64,000 bases of DNA, taken from positions 83,421-147,420 of the forward strand of contig CBDCGJ010000043.1 in NCBI GenBank assembly GCA_965216645.1, in the 5' to 3' direction. Both the position numbers and the translations under genes were made by a program. The stretch is from CBDCGJ01 sp965216645. Its GTDB lineage: Bacteria > Pseudomonadota > Alphaproteobacteria > GCA-2731375. Each line of letters begins with the position of its first letter. Within the stretch, counting starts at the first letter, position 1. Below are positions 16,778 to 25,350 of this stretch, in pieces. The notes under the pieces were generated by a model. The model made no database searches and had not been told where the DNA came from. It saw nothing but the letters and a program-made list of their open reading frames with translations.

Positions 16778-18093
16778 CCTTCGAGCCCACATCCAAGCCG
16801 ACATTTGAACTGACTGGGCGCGGCCTCGTGCTGCATCCGTTCGTCAAGTCGAAGCGTATCGCCGGACGCGAGCCCGAGGCCGCGCTGGAAGAAGCCGTCA
16901 GGCTGACCGAGGCCATGGAGATCGAGGTCACCGGGGCCGAGACGGTGGGGTTGAGCGCGGTCCGCCCCGCAACGTTGTTCGGTAGCGGCAAGGTCCGCGA
17001 CCTGGCCGGCGATGTCGAGCATTTCGGCATCGAGGTCGTCGTGGTCAACGGCACTTTGACGCCCATTCAACAGCGAAATCTGGAGCGGGCGTGGAACTGC
17101 AAAGTGATCGACCGGACCGGTCTGATCCTGGAAATCTTCGCGCGTCGCGCCCGGACGAAAGAAGGCGTGTTGCAGGTCGAATTGGCGCAGCTGACCTATC
17201 AACGCAGCCGACTGGTGCGCGCCTGGACCCATCTGGAGCGTCAGCGCGGCGGCCTCGGAACCGTCGGCGGGCCGGGCGAACGGCAGATCGAGGCCGACCG
17301 GCGCGCCATCGACAACCGCATCACGATGCTGCGTAAGCAGCTCGAGGATGTGACCCGGACCCGAGAGTTGCATCGAAAAACCCGCCGCGAGGCGCCTTAT
17401 CCGGTGGTCGCGCTGGTCGGCTATACCAACGCCGGCAAATCGACGCTGTTCAATCGCCTAACCAAAGCCAAGGTGATGGCTGAGGACCAACTCTTCGCGA
17501 CTTTGGATCCGACCATGCGCGCCGTCGAATTGCCAAGCGGGCAGCGGGTCATCCTGTCGGATACGGTGGGGTTCATCTCCGATCTGCCGACCCATTTGGT
17601 TGCCGCTTTCCGCGCAACTTTGGAAGAGGTGTTGGAAGCGGATGTGATCGTTCATGTTCGCGACATCGCCCACCCGGAAAGCCGGCTGCAACGCGACGAC
17701 GTGGTCCGGGTGCTGGCCGATCTCGGCGTCGACGTCGATCAACACGATGCCATCGTCGAGGCTTGCAACAAATACGAGTTGCTTGATGAGGAAGCACGGG
17801 AAACCGTCGACAACATGCTGAACCGGCGACCGGAATCCCTCGCGGTGTCCGCACTAACCGGTCTCGGCTGCGAGGCATTGCTGCAACGGATCGATCTGTT
17901 GATCTCAGCCAATCGGGAACTGCATGAGGTCGATTTGGCGCCGGAGGAGGGGGAAGCCATGGCTTGGCTCTATCGCCATGGCGACGTGGTCGAACAAGCT
18001 GCCGGGGATGACGGCCGCATCCATCTTCAAGTCCGGCTCGATCCCGCCGATTTCGGAAGATTCCAGAAGCGTTACATCGACGCGCAAGCTTGA
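16774..18093 (+). CDS. hflX: Ribosome-associated GTPase HflX
   Basis: A 439-residue GTPase that splits or rescues stalled ribosomes. The N-terminal HflX domain (residues 20-190) has VRPATLFGSGKV, ERAWNCKVIDRTGLILEIFA and GGLGTVGGPGERQIEADRR. The GTPase has G1 GYTNAGKSTLFN near 212, switch region FATLDPTMR and G3 DTVGFISDLP. The TTG start overlaps the hfq stop (TTGA), indicating coupled translation. The C-terminus is shorter than in E. coli HflX. Confidence 0.95.
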   Translation: MTFEPTSKPTFELTGRGLVLHPFVKSKRIAGREPEAALEEAVRLTEAMEIEVTGAETVGLSAVRPATLFGSGKVRDLAGDVEHFGIEVVVVNGTLTPIQQRNLERAWNCKVIDRTGLILEIFARRARTKEGVLQVELAQLTYQRSRLVRAWTHLERQRGGLGTVGGPGERQIEADRRAIDNRITMLRKQLEDVTRTRELHRKTRREAPYPVVALVGYTNAGKSTLFNRLTKAKVMAEDQLFATLDPTMRAVELPSGQRVILSDTVGFISDLPTHLVAAFRATLEEVLEADVIVHVRDIAHPESRLQRDDVVRVLADLGVDVDQHDAIVEACNKYELLDEEARETVDNMLNRRPESLAVSALTGLGCEALLQRIDLLISANRELHEVDLAPEEGEAMAWLYRHGDVVEQAAGDDGRIHLQVRLDPADFGRFQKRYIDAQA

Positions 18094-18119
18094 ACATAGC
18101 ATTTGAAAAGGAGAACGTG

Positions 18120-19613
18120 GTGGCCCGCATCGCCATAGCCGGATTTCTGCACGAGACCAACACCTTCGCGCCGCGCAAAGCGACCTGGGACGATTTTTTG
18201 CGGACGGAAAGCTTTCCCGGCCTGACCGAGGGCACCGACATTCTCAGCGTCTTCCCGGGGAAAAATATCGGCATTGGCGGCTTCATCGGTGAGGCGCGAA
18301 GCCAAGGGCATGACTTGGTGCCGATCGGCTGGTGTGCAGCCGTTCCCTCAGCTCATGTGACGGAGGATGCCTTCGAGCGGTTTAGCGAACTCTTGTTGGC
18401 CGGCCTGGGAGAAGGGCCGGATGTGGATGCCGTTTACCTCGATCTTCACGGCGCCATGGTTTGCGAGCATTTAGAAGATGGCGAAGGCGAAATACTGCGC
18501 CGGGTGCGGGAGCGTGTCGGCCCGGATCTCCCGGTCATTGCCAGCCTCGACCTGCACAGCAATACAACGCCGGAAATGGTCGAACATAGCGACGGTTTAA
18601 TCGCTTACCGAACCTATCCCCATCTCGACATGGCGGACACCGGCGCGCGCGCCGCACGCTATCTCGACGGCTTGCTCGACGGCCCGCGCCCGTCGAAGGC
18701 GCGCCGCGCGGTGCCGTTTCTGATGCCGTTGACCGGGCAATGCACTATGGTCGAACCGACCAAAGGGACATACGGTTTCCTGGAGAATATCGAAACGCGC
18801 GATGACGTGCCCTTGATGTCCTATACGCCGGGCTTTCCACCGGCGGACATTCATCATTGCGGCCCGGTCGTCGTTGCCTATGGCGCGGATCAGGCGGCGG
18901 CCGACCGCGCGGCGGATGACCTTCTCGAATACATTCTGGCGCGGGAAGCGCAATATGCCGTGGAGATGCTGTCGCCGGGCGAGGCGGTTACCAAGGCCAT
19001 GGCGTCGAATGCCCACAAACCCATGGTGCTCGCCGACGTGCAGGACAATTGCGGGGCCGGCGGCACCTCCGATACGACAGGATTGTTGCGCAGCTTGATC
19101 GAACAGGGTGCCGATCGGGCCACGGTCGGGCTGCTGGTCGACCCCGAGGCCGCGGCCGCGGCCCATGCCGCCGGGATGGGGGCGGAGATCGATATCCCGG
19201 TCGGCGGTAAGCTTTACACCGAAGGCGATCCGCCGATGCGGGCACGTTATCGGGTGACCGGATTGTCCGACGGCCGATTTCGCTGCACCGGTCCCTTCTA
19301 CAAGGATATCGAGGCCGATCTCGGGCCCTGCGCCATGCTGACCGTCGGCGGCGTCAGCGTTATCGTCTCCACCAACCGTATGCAGGCGGCGGATAAGGAG
19401 ATGTTCCGACATATCGGCTGCGATCCGGAGGAGCAGAAAATCCTGGGCCTGAAAAGCAGCGTCCATTTCCGCGGTGACTTTACGGACATCGCGCAGGACA
19501 TCCTCGTCGTCGAAGCGCCCGGCGCCAACAACGAACGCCCGGAAACCCTACCGTACCAAAACCTCCGCCCCGGCGTCCGCCTTCGTCCAGAGGGGCCGTT
19601 GCACGGGGGATAA
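18120..19613 (+). CDS. M81 family metallopeptidase (MlrC-like)
   Basis: A 497-residue zinc enzyme of the MlrC/DUF1485 family, named for the last step of microcystin breakdown but usually of unknown substrate. The start IAIAGFLHETNTFAPRKATW, the metal-binding DLHGAMVCEH and SLDLHSNTTPEM, and RTYPHLDMADTG are visible. The GTG at 18120 lies six bases after AAAAGGAG; an earlier GTG (18117) is poorly spaced. It starts 26 bases after hflX but is probably a separate function. A role in peptide or amide degradation is inferred only. Confidence 0.87.
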   Translation: MARIAIAGFLHETNTFAPRKATWDDFLRTESFPGLTEGTDILSVFPGKNIGIGGFIGEARSQGHDLVPIGWCAAVPSAHVTEDAFERFSELLLAGLGEGPDVDAVYLDLHGAMVCEHLEDGEGEILRRVRERVGPDLPVIASLDLHSNTTPEMVEHSDGLIAYRTYPHLDMADTGARAARYLDGLLDGPRPSKARRAVPFLMPLTGQCTMVEPTKGTYGFLENIETRDDVPLMSYTPGFPPADIHHCGPVVVAYGADQAAADRAADDLLEYILAREAQYAVEMLSPGEAVTKAMASNAHKPMVLADVQDNCGAGGTSDTTGLLRSLIEQGADRATVGLLVDPEAAAAAHAAGMGAEIDIPVGGKLYTEGDPPMRARYRVTGLSDGRFRCTGPFYKDIEADLGPCAMLTVGGVSVIVSTNRMQAADKEMFRHIGCDPEEQKILGLKSSVHFRGDFTDIAQDILVVEAPGANNERPETLPYQNLRPGVRLRPEGPLHGG

Positions 19614-19740
19614 TCGAAGTTTGGGTTTTATCAAGCCTCTTCGGGCCCAAGTTTCCCGCAATGCTATGGAAGAGCATTCGGCGGCTTCGGTCATGCCACA
19701 TTGGGTGCCGCTTTTGCGCGGGCGACGAAGCACCATCCGC

Positions 19741-20205
19741 TCACTGGGCGATGTCTTCGGCCCAAAGCGACGGTTTCTCGGCGATCAAGGTTGCCATCAG
19801 TGTGATACAATCCGGGTCTTGTAGGATGATCACATCGACACCGTGTTGGCGCAAGAATTCCGGATTGCCGGGAAAGTTGCGGTCTTCGCCGATGATTACC
19901 CGAGGAATACCAAATTGCACGATGGTGCCGCTGCACATCATGCAGGGGCTGAGTGTGGTATAGAGCGTTAGTTCGCTGTAATCGCGGCGGCGGCCGGCAC
20001 GGCGCAGACAATCCATTTCCCCATGCGCGATCGGGTCGCCATCCTGGACCCGTCTATTATGTCCAACGGCGATCAGCTCTTTTTCTTTGGCTAGTGCCGC
20101 GCCGATCGGCAGGCCACCTTCGCCAAAGCTTAGACGCGCTTGCTCGACGGCGTGTCCGAGCAACTTCTGCTGCCAGTCCTGCAACATGCCGGGCGCTCTA
20201 TTCAT
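19741..20205 (-). CDS. Cytosine deaminase, yeast FCY1-like zinc enzyme
   Basis: A 154-residue deaminase of the small zinc-dependent CDA fold. Zinc ligands are in AHGEMDCLRR (His and catalytic Glu) and TTLSPCMMCSG (two Cys). The C-terminal LIAEKPSLWAEDIAQ and the IPRVIIGEDRNFPG block closely resemble yeast cytosine deaminase rather than bacterial CodA or tRNA adenosine deaminase. It would convert cytosine to uracil. The ATG at 20205 overlaps the end of the VOC gene by 8 bases; another ATG at 20187 is possible. The neighbouring transporter may bring in the substrate. Confidence 0.82.
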   Translation of the reverse strand: MNRAPGMLQDWQQKLLGHAVEQARLSFGEGGLPIGAALAKEKELIAVGHNRRVQDGDPIAHGEMDCLRRAGRRRDYSELTLYTTLSPCMMCSGTIVQFGIPRVIIGEDRNFPGNPEFLRQHGVDVIILQDPDCITLMATLIAEKPSLWAEDIAQ

Positions 20206-20632
20206 GGATCTCGTGATAGCCGCCGGCACCTTCGCCGACCCAGGCGTAGACTTCCCACATATTTCCGTCCGGGTCGCTGAAATAGCAGCAATACGCATTC
20301 CAATCGTGGCGCTGGGGCGGGCCAACGAAGGGGACGCCCTTGTCCGACAAGTCGCGGTAGATCTCATCGACCTCCTTGGGCGAAGGCACTTCAAGCGCCG
20401 TCATTACTTTACGGGTTTCGTTGTCTCCCGGATGGCCGGTCAAACCAGTGTGCTGCTTGATGTGGTCGAGTTGCCAGAGCGCCAGCGTGACGTGGCCGGA
20501 GACGAAATCCGCGAAGCCCTCTTGGCTGCGACGCAGCTTCAGGCCGAGTTTGTCGCGGTAGAATGCGACCGACGCCTCTAGATCCTTGCAGGTCATGCAG
20601 ACGTCGGTGATGGGATAGATGTTTCCGATCAT
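20198..20632 (-). CDS. VOC family (glyoxalase/bleomycin resistance-type) protein
   Basis: A 144-residue protein with the paired beta-alpha-beta-beta-beta VOC fold: the first module begins ITDVCMTCKDLEASVAFYRD and the second ends CCYFSDPDGNMWEVYAW. Members are metal-dependent lyases, dioxygenases or drug-binding proteins. Genomic context (transporter upstream, cytosine deaminase overlapping downstream) points to a pyrimidine-related role, but the substrate is unknown. Confidence 0.85.
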   Translation of the reverse strand: MIGNIYPITDVCMTCKDLEASVAFYRDKLGLKLRRSQEGFADFVSGHVTLALWQLDHIKQHTGLTGHPGDNETRKVMTALEVPSPKEVDEIYRDLSDKGVPFVGPPQRHDWNAYCCYFSDPDGNMWEVYAWVGEGAGGYHEIHE

Positions 20633-20665
20633 ATCTTATTCCACTCCATGTGAATAGGTTAGGCG

Positions 20666-21427
20666 TCAATGCTGCCAGCGAAGGAATCGCTTTTCCAGCA
20701 GCACGACTATAGTGAAGAGCGTGATGGCGAGCAGGGACGATACCAGGATCGCCGCATAGAGCAGGCCGGAGCGATAATTGAAGGTGGCCTGGATAATCAA
20801 GGCGCCGAGACCCAGATTTGCACCGACCCACTCGCCGACAATGGCGCCGATCACGGAGGTCGTTGAGGCGATACGCAAAGCCGAAAACAGATAGGGCAGG
20901 GAGCGCTGTATCCGCAATTTGAAAAACACTTCTCGGCGGTTGGCCGACAGGATGCGCATCAGCTCAAGTTCGTTCTGACTGACGGACTTGAAGCCGCGAA
21001 TCATATTCACCAGGGTCGGGAAGAAACAGATGATCGCGGCAATGATGATTTTCGGCGCCATCCCAAGGCCGAAGATCAGCACCAAGATCGGCGAAATGGC
21101 AATGATCGGTATGGTGTTGAACAGGACAGCGATGGGGAAATACATTCGTTCCGCCAGGCTGCTGTGCACGAAGATGATTGCGATGATGACCGCCAGCCCG
21201 TTGCCAAGGACGAAGCCCATCAGACATTCCTGCACCGTCGGCACCGCGTTCAACAGCAGCAGGTCGAATTTGTCGACGATGACATACAGAACCTGATGCG
21301 GCAAAGGTGCGACATAGGCCTTTACATCGAATATCAGGACCACAAGATACCAGAGTACGATAATGCTGGCGCCGCCCAGCAGCGGCCAACCCAGGCCGGA
21401 ACGTCGTAGCCAAGAGAGCGAAGTCAT
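20666..21427 (-). CDS. ABC transporter permease, SsuC/TauC/ThiX type
   Basis: A 253-residue inner-membrane permease with about six hydrophobic segments. The cytoplasmic EAA loop that docks with the ATPase is seen as ELELMRILSANRREVFFKLR, followed by LPYLFSALRIAS. The family serves importers of sulfonates, nitrate, taurine and pyrimidine precursors. The ATG overlaps the ATPase stop by 4 bases. With the binding protein at 22231-23277 it forms one importer. Confidence 0.9.
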   Translation of the reverse strand: MTSLSWLRRSGLGWPLLGGASIIVLWYLVVLIFDVKAYVAPLPHQVLYVIVDKFDLLLLNAVPTVQECLMGFVLGNGLAVIIAIIFVHSSLAERMYFPIAVLFNTIPIIAISPILVLIFGLGMAPKIIIAAIICFFPTLVNMIRGFKSVSQNELELMRILSANRREVFFKLRIQRSLPYLFSALRIASTTSVIGAIVGEWVGANLGLGALIIQATFNYRSGLLYAAILVSSLLAITLFTIVVLLEKRFLRWQH

Positions 21428-22228
21428 CGCGCGCCTGTGTCCTGTCCGCCCGACAACATTTGCCGCAGTTGCGCCACGGTCTCGTTGAACCGGTTGCCGT
21501 CATGTTCGAAATCGTCGTTCTGTTTTTCCGCGCGCAGGTCCATTTCCTCGACGATGCGGCCCGGATTGGCGGCCATTACCACCACCCGCTCGCCAAGGTA
21601 GGCGGCTTCCGAAAGACTGTGGGTCACAAAAATGATGGTGGTTCCGGTGTCGCGCCAAATCCGCAGCAATTCATCGTTCAGGCGGTCACGGGTGATTTCG
21701 TCAAGCGCGCCGAACGGTTCGTCCATCAACAGGATCGCCGGATTGCCGACCAGGGCACGGGCGATGGCGACACGCTGCCGCATACCGCCGGACAGTTCGC
21801 TGGGCAGCGCGTCCTCACGACCGCTCAACCCTACTAGGTCCAACAAGTAATGGGGATCGGACATTGCGTTATCGGCGCTTAGCCGTGCTTTGCCGCCGAC
21901 TTCCAGCGGCAGGCGGACATTTTCCAACGCGCTGCGCCAGGGCAACAGGGTGGCGTCCTGGAACACAAAGCCGATATTTCGTTGCCGGCGCGCCTGCTCC
22001 GCTGTACCACCCAATACCGACACTTGCCCTCGGCTCGCCGGCAATAGGTCGGCGATCACTCGAAGTAAGAAGTAAGGTGGATTTACCGCAACCGGATGGC
22101 CCGATCACGGTGACGAACTGCCGTCTCACCACCGCCAGTGAAGCCTGCTGCACAGCCGTAATGCGATTGCCATCGCGCTCAAATGTCACTTCAATATTGT
22201 CGAGCGTGATGGCGGTCTCGATTGTCAT
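21424..22228 (-). pseudogene. ABC transporter ATPase (SsuB/TauB/ThiZ type), frameshifted
   Basis: The N-terminal part (22228 down to about 22063) carries the domain start and Walker A GPSGCGKSTLLL. The rest (ending at 21424) continues in another frame with VIADLLPASRGQV, Q-loop FVFQDATLLPWRSA, signature LSGGMRQRVAIARA and Walker B ILLMDEPFGALD. The break coincides with a perfect 7-bp tandem duplication, AAGTAAG twice at 22063-22076 on the plus strand. Removing one copy restores STLLRVIADLL and a full protein of about 265 residues. As read, the transporter has no working ATPase. It could be a mutation, a reversible slippage site or an assembly error. Confidence 0.88.
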
Positions 22229-22230
22229 GT

Positions 22231-23277
22231 TTAGCCGAGCTTGGCGCGCGACGAAGCCGTGACGTCAAGCACGGTCATGTCGACAAAGTCCTTGACCGAC
22301 GGCTTGCTTTTTTCGAATTTGCCGACGCTGTCGTATTGATCGATCTGAGCCTGGACGTTGGCGGTGTTGAACCAGCCCCAACCGTGCTTCTTGGTGTCGC
22401 CGTCGAAGGACAATTCGATGACTTTGTCGACGGTTTCTTTCTCCACTGCCCGATCCAGGTTCGGATAGGCGTCACAGAGGATATCAACCGCCGCTTCGCG
22501 GTTGTGGTAAGTCCATTCCCAACCTTTGGCCGCGCCGGCCAGATATTTTTGAGCCAGATCGCCATGCTTGGCTAAGGTCTCGTCGGAAGCGAAATAGACG
22601 TTCGCATAGGATTGCAGACCGGCGGTCTGCTGCGACATGTCGATCCGGTCCGGGCCGATAACCGATAGCGCCTTGGTATTCGTGACCCAGCCGGTCACCG
22701 CGTCAACCTGATTTGCCACCAGCGGCGACATGTCCCAGCCGATGCTAATGATTTCCAGAGATTTCGGATCGATCTTGTGTTGCACCAATATAATATCAAG
22801 GACAAAGCGGGCCGTGGGTTGGATGCCGATACGCTTGCCGACCATGTCGGCCGGCTTCCGGATCGGCTGCCTGGGAAGGGAGAAGAACGTGAACGGATTG
22901 GTACGATAACCGGCGGCGAAAATCTTCAGAGGCAGACCGTTGCCCCGGGCAATCATCGCCTGACCTGAATCGGAAAACTGTCCCAAAGGCGCTTGCCCGG
23001 AGACGACGGGCGGTACAGTTTGCGCGTTCGGGCCGCCGGGGATGAAGGTCACGTTCAGGCCTTGCTCCTCAAACATACCCCGTTTCAACGCCACCACATC
23101 GCCGACTTGGCCGTTGCTCATCAACCAATCGAGTTTGACGTTCAAGTCTCGAGTCCCTGCGCTACGGCCGTTCTTCGGCAGACTTAAAAATGTACCTCCC
23201 AAGGCCAGACCAGCGGCCCCGGATTGCAAAAAACTGCGCCGGTTCAATGCCGTTGTCGGCTTGTCACATTTGTTCAT
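22231..23277 (-). CDS. ABC transporter substrate-binding protein (NMT1/THI5/SsuA-like), Tat-exported
   Basis: A 348-residue periplasmic binding protein. The N-terminus has the twin-arginine signal LNRRSFLQSGAAGLALGG. The mature domain starts near NVKLDWLMSNGQVGDVVALK and matches the NMT1/SsuA family, whose members bind sulfonates, nitrate or thiamine pyrimidine precursors. Link to a cytosine deaminase suggests a pyrimidine ligand; this is inference. A GAGGAG ribosome site precedes the ATG. It is the first gene of the importer operon, 77 bp after the GntR gene. Confidence 0.87.
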   Translation of the reverse strand: MNKCDKPTTALNRRSFLQSGAAGLALGGTFLSLPKNGRSAGTRDLNVKLDWLMSNGQVGDVVALKRGMFEEQGLNVTFIPGGPNAQTVPPVVSGQAPLGQFSDSGQAMIARGNGLPLKIFAAGYRTNPFTFFSLPRQPIRKPADMVGKRIGIQPTARFVLDIILVQHKIDPKSLEIISIGWDMSPLVANQVDAVTGWVTNTKALSVIGPDRIDMSQQTAGLQSYANVYFASDETLAKHGDLAQKYLAGAAKGWEWTYHNREAAVDILCDAYPNLDRAVEKETVDKVIELSFDGDTKKHGWGWFNTANVQAQIDQYDSVGKFEKSKPSVKDFVDMTVLDVTASSRAKLG

Positions 23278-23354
23278 CAGTATCTCCTCAGTTTGTCGCG
23301 ACGACTTGCGTTCTACATAACGCCTTACAACGCCCTACGTATTCCTTCGTTAGT

Positions 23355-24059
23355 TCAATCAAATGACGTTTGCTCCGCGATTTCGGCCGTCAAATCGATA
23401 TGCTCGGCGATCAATTGACAGGCACGGTCTGCGTTCCTGGCGATCGTCGCCTCATAGATCGCCTGGTGCTCGCCCGCAATATCGCGCGGGATATCAAGCT
23501 GTGACGAGGCCAGCCTTCGATATCGGTCCGCCTGATCGAACAGCAGATCACGCATCGACAGCAGCCTAGGCGAGCGGCAACCGGCGACCGTAGCATGGTG
23601 AAAGGCCTGATGGCGTTCCTGCCATTCTTGCGTCAGCAATGCGGGATCGTTCTGGTTGCGCATCTGTACCAGGGTCAGGCGGTGGTAGGCGGCAACCACA
23701 TTGGCCTCCCATTCGTCGTCGCCGTTTTCGATGGCTGCGCGCAGGGCGATGACTTCGATGTTGCGGCGTACGTAAGTCAAGTCATTCAGGTCCTGGGCGC
23801 TTACGGAGGTGACCCGGAAGCCACGCTGATCCTCCGATGCGACAAGGTTTTCCGACGCCAATCGTGACAGCGCCTCCCGCAACGGTGCCAGGCCGTAGCC
23901 GTAGCGGGCGCTGATCTCCTTGAGGCGCAGTTTTTCGCCCGGCTTCAATTTTAAGTCGACAATGTCGCGGCGCAATTCGGCATAGGCCGACGAAGCCAGA
24001 GTGCGGATATCCGACTTACTCTGTCGCTTGTTTCGTTGGCCGTGAGACGTCGTGTTCAC
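23355..24059 (-). CDS. GntR family transcriptional regulator, FCD (FadR) subfamily
   Basis: A 234-residue regulator. The winged helix-turn-helix (residues 20-85) shows LKLKPGEKLRLKEISARYG and APLREALSRLASENLV. The FCD ligand-binding domain follows, with the metal-binding His residues expected in RHQAFHHATVAG and EHQAIYEAT. It precedes the pyrimidine-type transporter operon on the same strand and lies just beyond the terminator of the purine operon, so it could control either. A perfect inverted repeat at 24083-24104 is a likely autoregulatory operator. Confidence 0.9.
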   Translation of the reverse strand: MNTTSHGQRNKRQSKSDIRTLASSAYAELRRDIVDLKLKPGEKLRLKEISARYGYGLAPLREALSRLASENLVASEDQRGFRVTSVSAQDLNDLTYVRRNIEVIALRAAIENGDDEWEANVVAAYHRLTLVQMRNQNDPALLTQEWQERHQAFHHATVAGCRSPRLLSMRDLLFDQADRYRRLASSQLDIPRDIAGEHQAIYEATIARNADRACQLIAEHIDLTAEIAEQTSFD

Positions 24060-24082
24060 GTCAATCCCGTACAGCGGTAATT

Positions 24083-24104
24083 TCGAATTTTTGCGTAAAT
24101 TCGA
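24083..24104. promoter_or_regulatory. Inverted-repeat operator candidate upstream of the GntR gene
   Basis: TCGAATTT (24083-24090) and AAATTCGA (24097-24104) are perfect 8-base arms around TTGCGT. The site lies 24-45 bases upstream of the GntR start, within its promoter region in AT-rich sequence. This is a typical location for an autoregulated GntR operator. Confidence 0.5.
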
Positions 24105-24171
24105 TTTTAGGTCAAAATATATAAATTATGCAAGGATCGCTTGTCGGGGTTGGGATGGATGTCGCGCCAAC

Positions 24172-24201
24172 AAAAAAGGCCGGCGCTGCGGCGCCGGCCT
24201 T
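24172..24201 (-). terminator. Rho-independent terminator of the purine operon
   Basis: Read on the minus strand, an 11-bp perfect stem (AAGGCCGGCGC and its complement, 24176-24186 with 24191-24201) with a 4-base loop ends in a run of six T. It lies 24 bases after the stop of the BMP binding-protein gene and closes the long unit that starts at uraH. Confidence 0.9.
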
Positions 24202-24224
24202 CTTGCATAGTCTATCGTCGCCGG

Positions 24225-25307
24225 TCAGTTCTTCGGGATGCTGCCGATCACGCCTTCGACGAACCAGTTCATGCCCAGAAGCGCCCCGTCATCGAGGGTT
24301 TCGCCGGCCTTTACCACGACCTTGCCGGCCTGATCCTTGATCGGGCCTGTGAAAGGTTTGAGGCTGCCGTCGATGATACCTTTGCGCGCGGTTTCGGCCA
24401 TTTCGACCACGTCCTTCGGCAGGACGTCGTTATAGGCCGAGAGTTTGACCATGCCGCTGTCGAAGCCGCCCCAGGTGTCGGTCGACTTCCAGCTGCCGTC
24501 GAGGGCGGCTTTGGTTCGGGCGACGTAATAGGGCGCCCAGTTGTCGATGATCGACGTGAGGTGGGCCTTCGGCCCGAATTCCACCATGTCGGATGCTTGG
24601 CCGAATGCATAGACGCCGCGTTTCTCCGCCGTTTGCACTGGCGCCGGGCTGTCGGTGTGCTGCATGATGATGTCGGCACCCTGATCAATCAGCGCTTTCG
24701 CCGCGTCCGCTTCCTTGCCCGGATCGAACCAGCTGTTGATCCAGACGACACGGGTCGTCACGTTTGGATTGACGCTGCGTGCCGCCATGGTTGCCGCGTT
24801 GATGCCGCGGACCACTTCCGGGATCGGGATCGACGCGACATAGCCGATCACGTTCGACTTGGTCATCTTGCCGGCAATCAGACCGATGACATGTCGGCCC
24901 TCATAGAAACGGGATGAATAGGTCGCCATGTTTTTAGCGCGTTTGAAGCCGGTGGCGTGTTCGAACATCACTTTTGGATGTTTCTTCGCCATCTTCAATG
25001 TCGGGTTCATATAGCCGAATGAGGTAGTGAAGATCAGGCCATAGCCCTTCTTCGCGAGAGTATCGATCACCCGCTGAGCGTCGCCGCCCTCCGGCACCTT
25101 CTCCACGTAAGTGGTCTCGACCCGATCGCCAAGTTCCTTCTCGATCGCCAGGCGGCCTTGATTATGTTCGTAGGACCAGCCGTGATCGCCGATCGGGCCG
25201 ACATAAACGAAACCGACCTTCAAATCCGCAGCCTGCGCGCCGACGGCGGTGCCGAGCGCCAGTGCCGTCGTCAGGGCGAGGGACTTTACCTTGGAAATTC
25301 GCATCAT
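24225..25307 (-). CDS. BMP family ABC transporter substrate-binding protein (purine-type)
   Basis: A 360-residue periplasmic lipoprotein-like or secreted binding protein of the BmpA/PnrA family, which bind purine nucleosides or bases. A signal peptide (SLALTTALALGTAVGAQA) is cleaved before ADLKVGFVYVGPIGDHGWSY. Family blocks KVPEGGDAQRVIDTLAKKG, VMFEHATGF and QHTDSPAPVQTAEKRGVYAF are clear. The ATG at 25307 follows GGGAGAAG. Placement with guaD and xdh genes supports uptake of a purine such as guanine, xanthine or urate. Confidence 0.9.
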   Translation of the reverse strand: MMRISKVKSLALTTALALGTAVGAQAADLKVGFVYVGPIGDHGWSYEHNQGRLAIEKELGDRVETTYVEKVPEGGDAQRVIDTLAKKGYGLIFTTSFGYMNPTLKMAKKHPKVMFEHATGFKRAKNMATYSSRFYEGRHVIGLIAGKMTKSNVIGYVASIPIPEVVRGINAATMAARSVNPNVTTRVVWINSWFDPGKEADAAKALIDQGADIIMQHTDSPAPVQTAEKRGVYAFGQASDMVEFGPKAHLTSIIDNWAPYYVARTKAALDGSWKSTDTWGGFDSGMVKLSAYNDVLPKDVVEMAETARKGIIDGSLKPFTGPIKDQAGKVVVKAGETLDDGALLGMNWFVEGVIGSIPKN

Positions 25308-25350
25308 GAAGCTTCTCCCGTTTGATACTTTTATGACGTTATAAACCACT

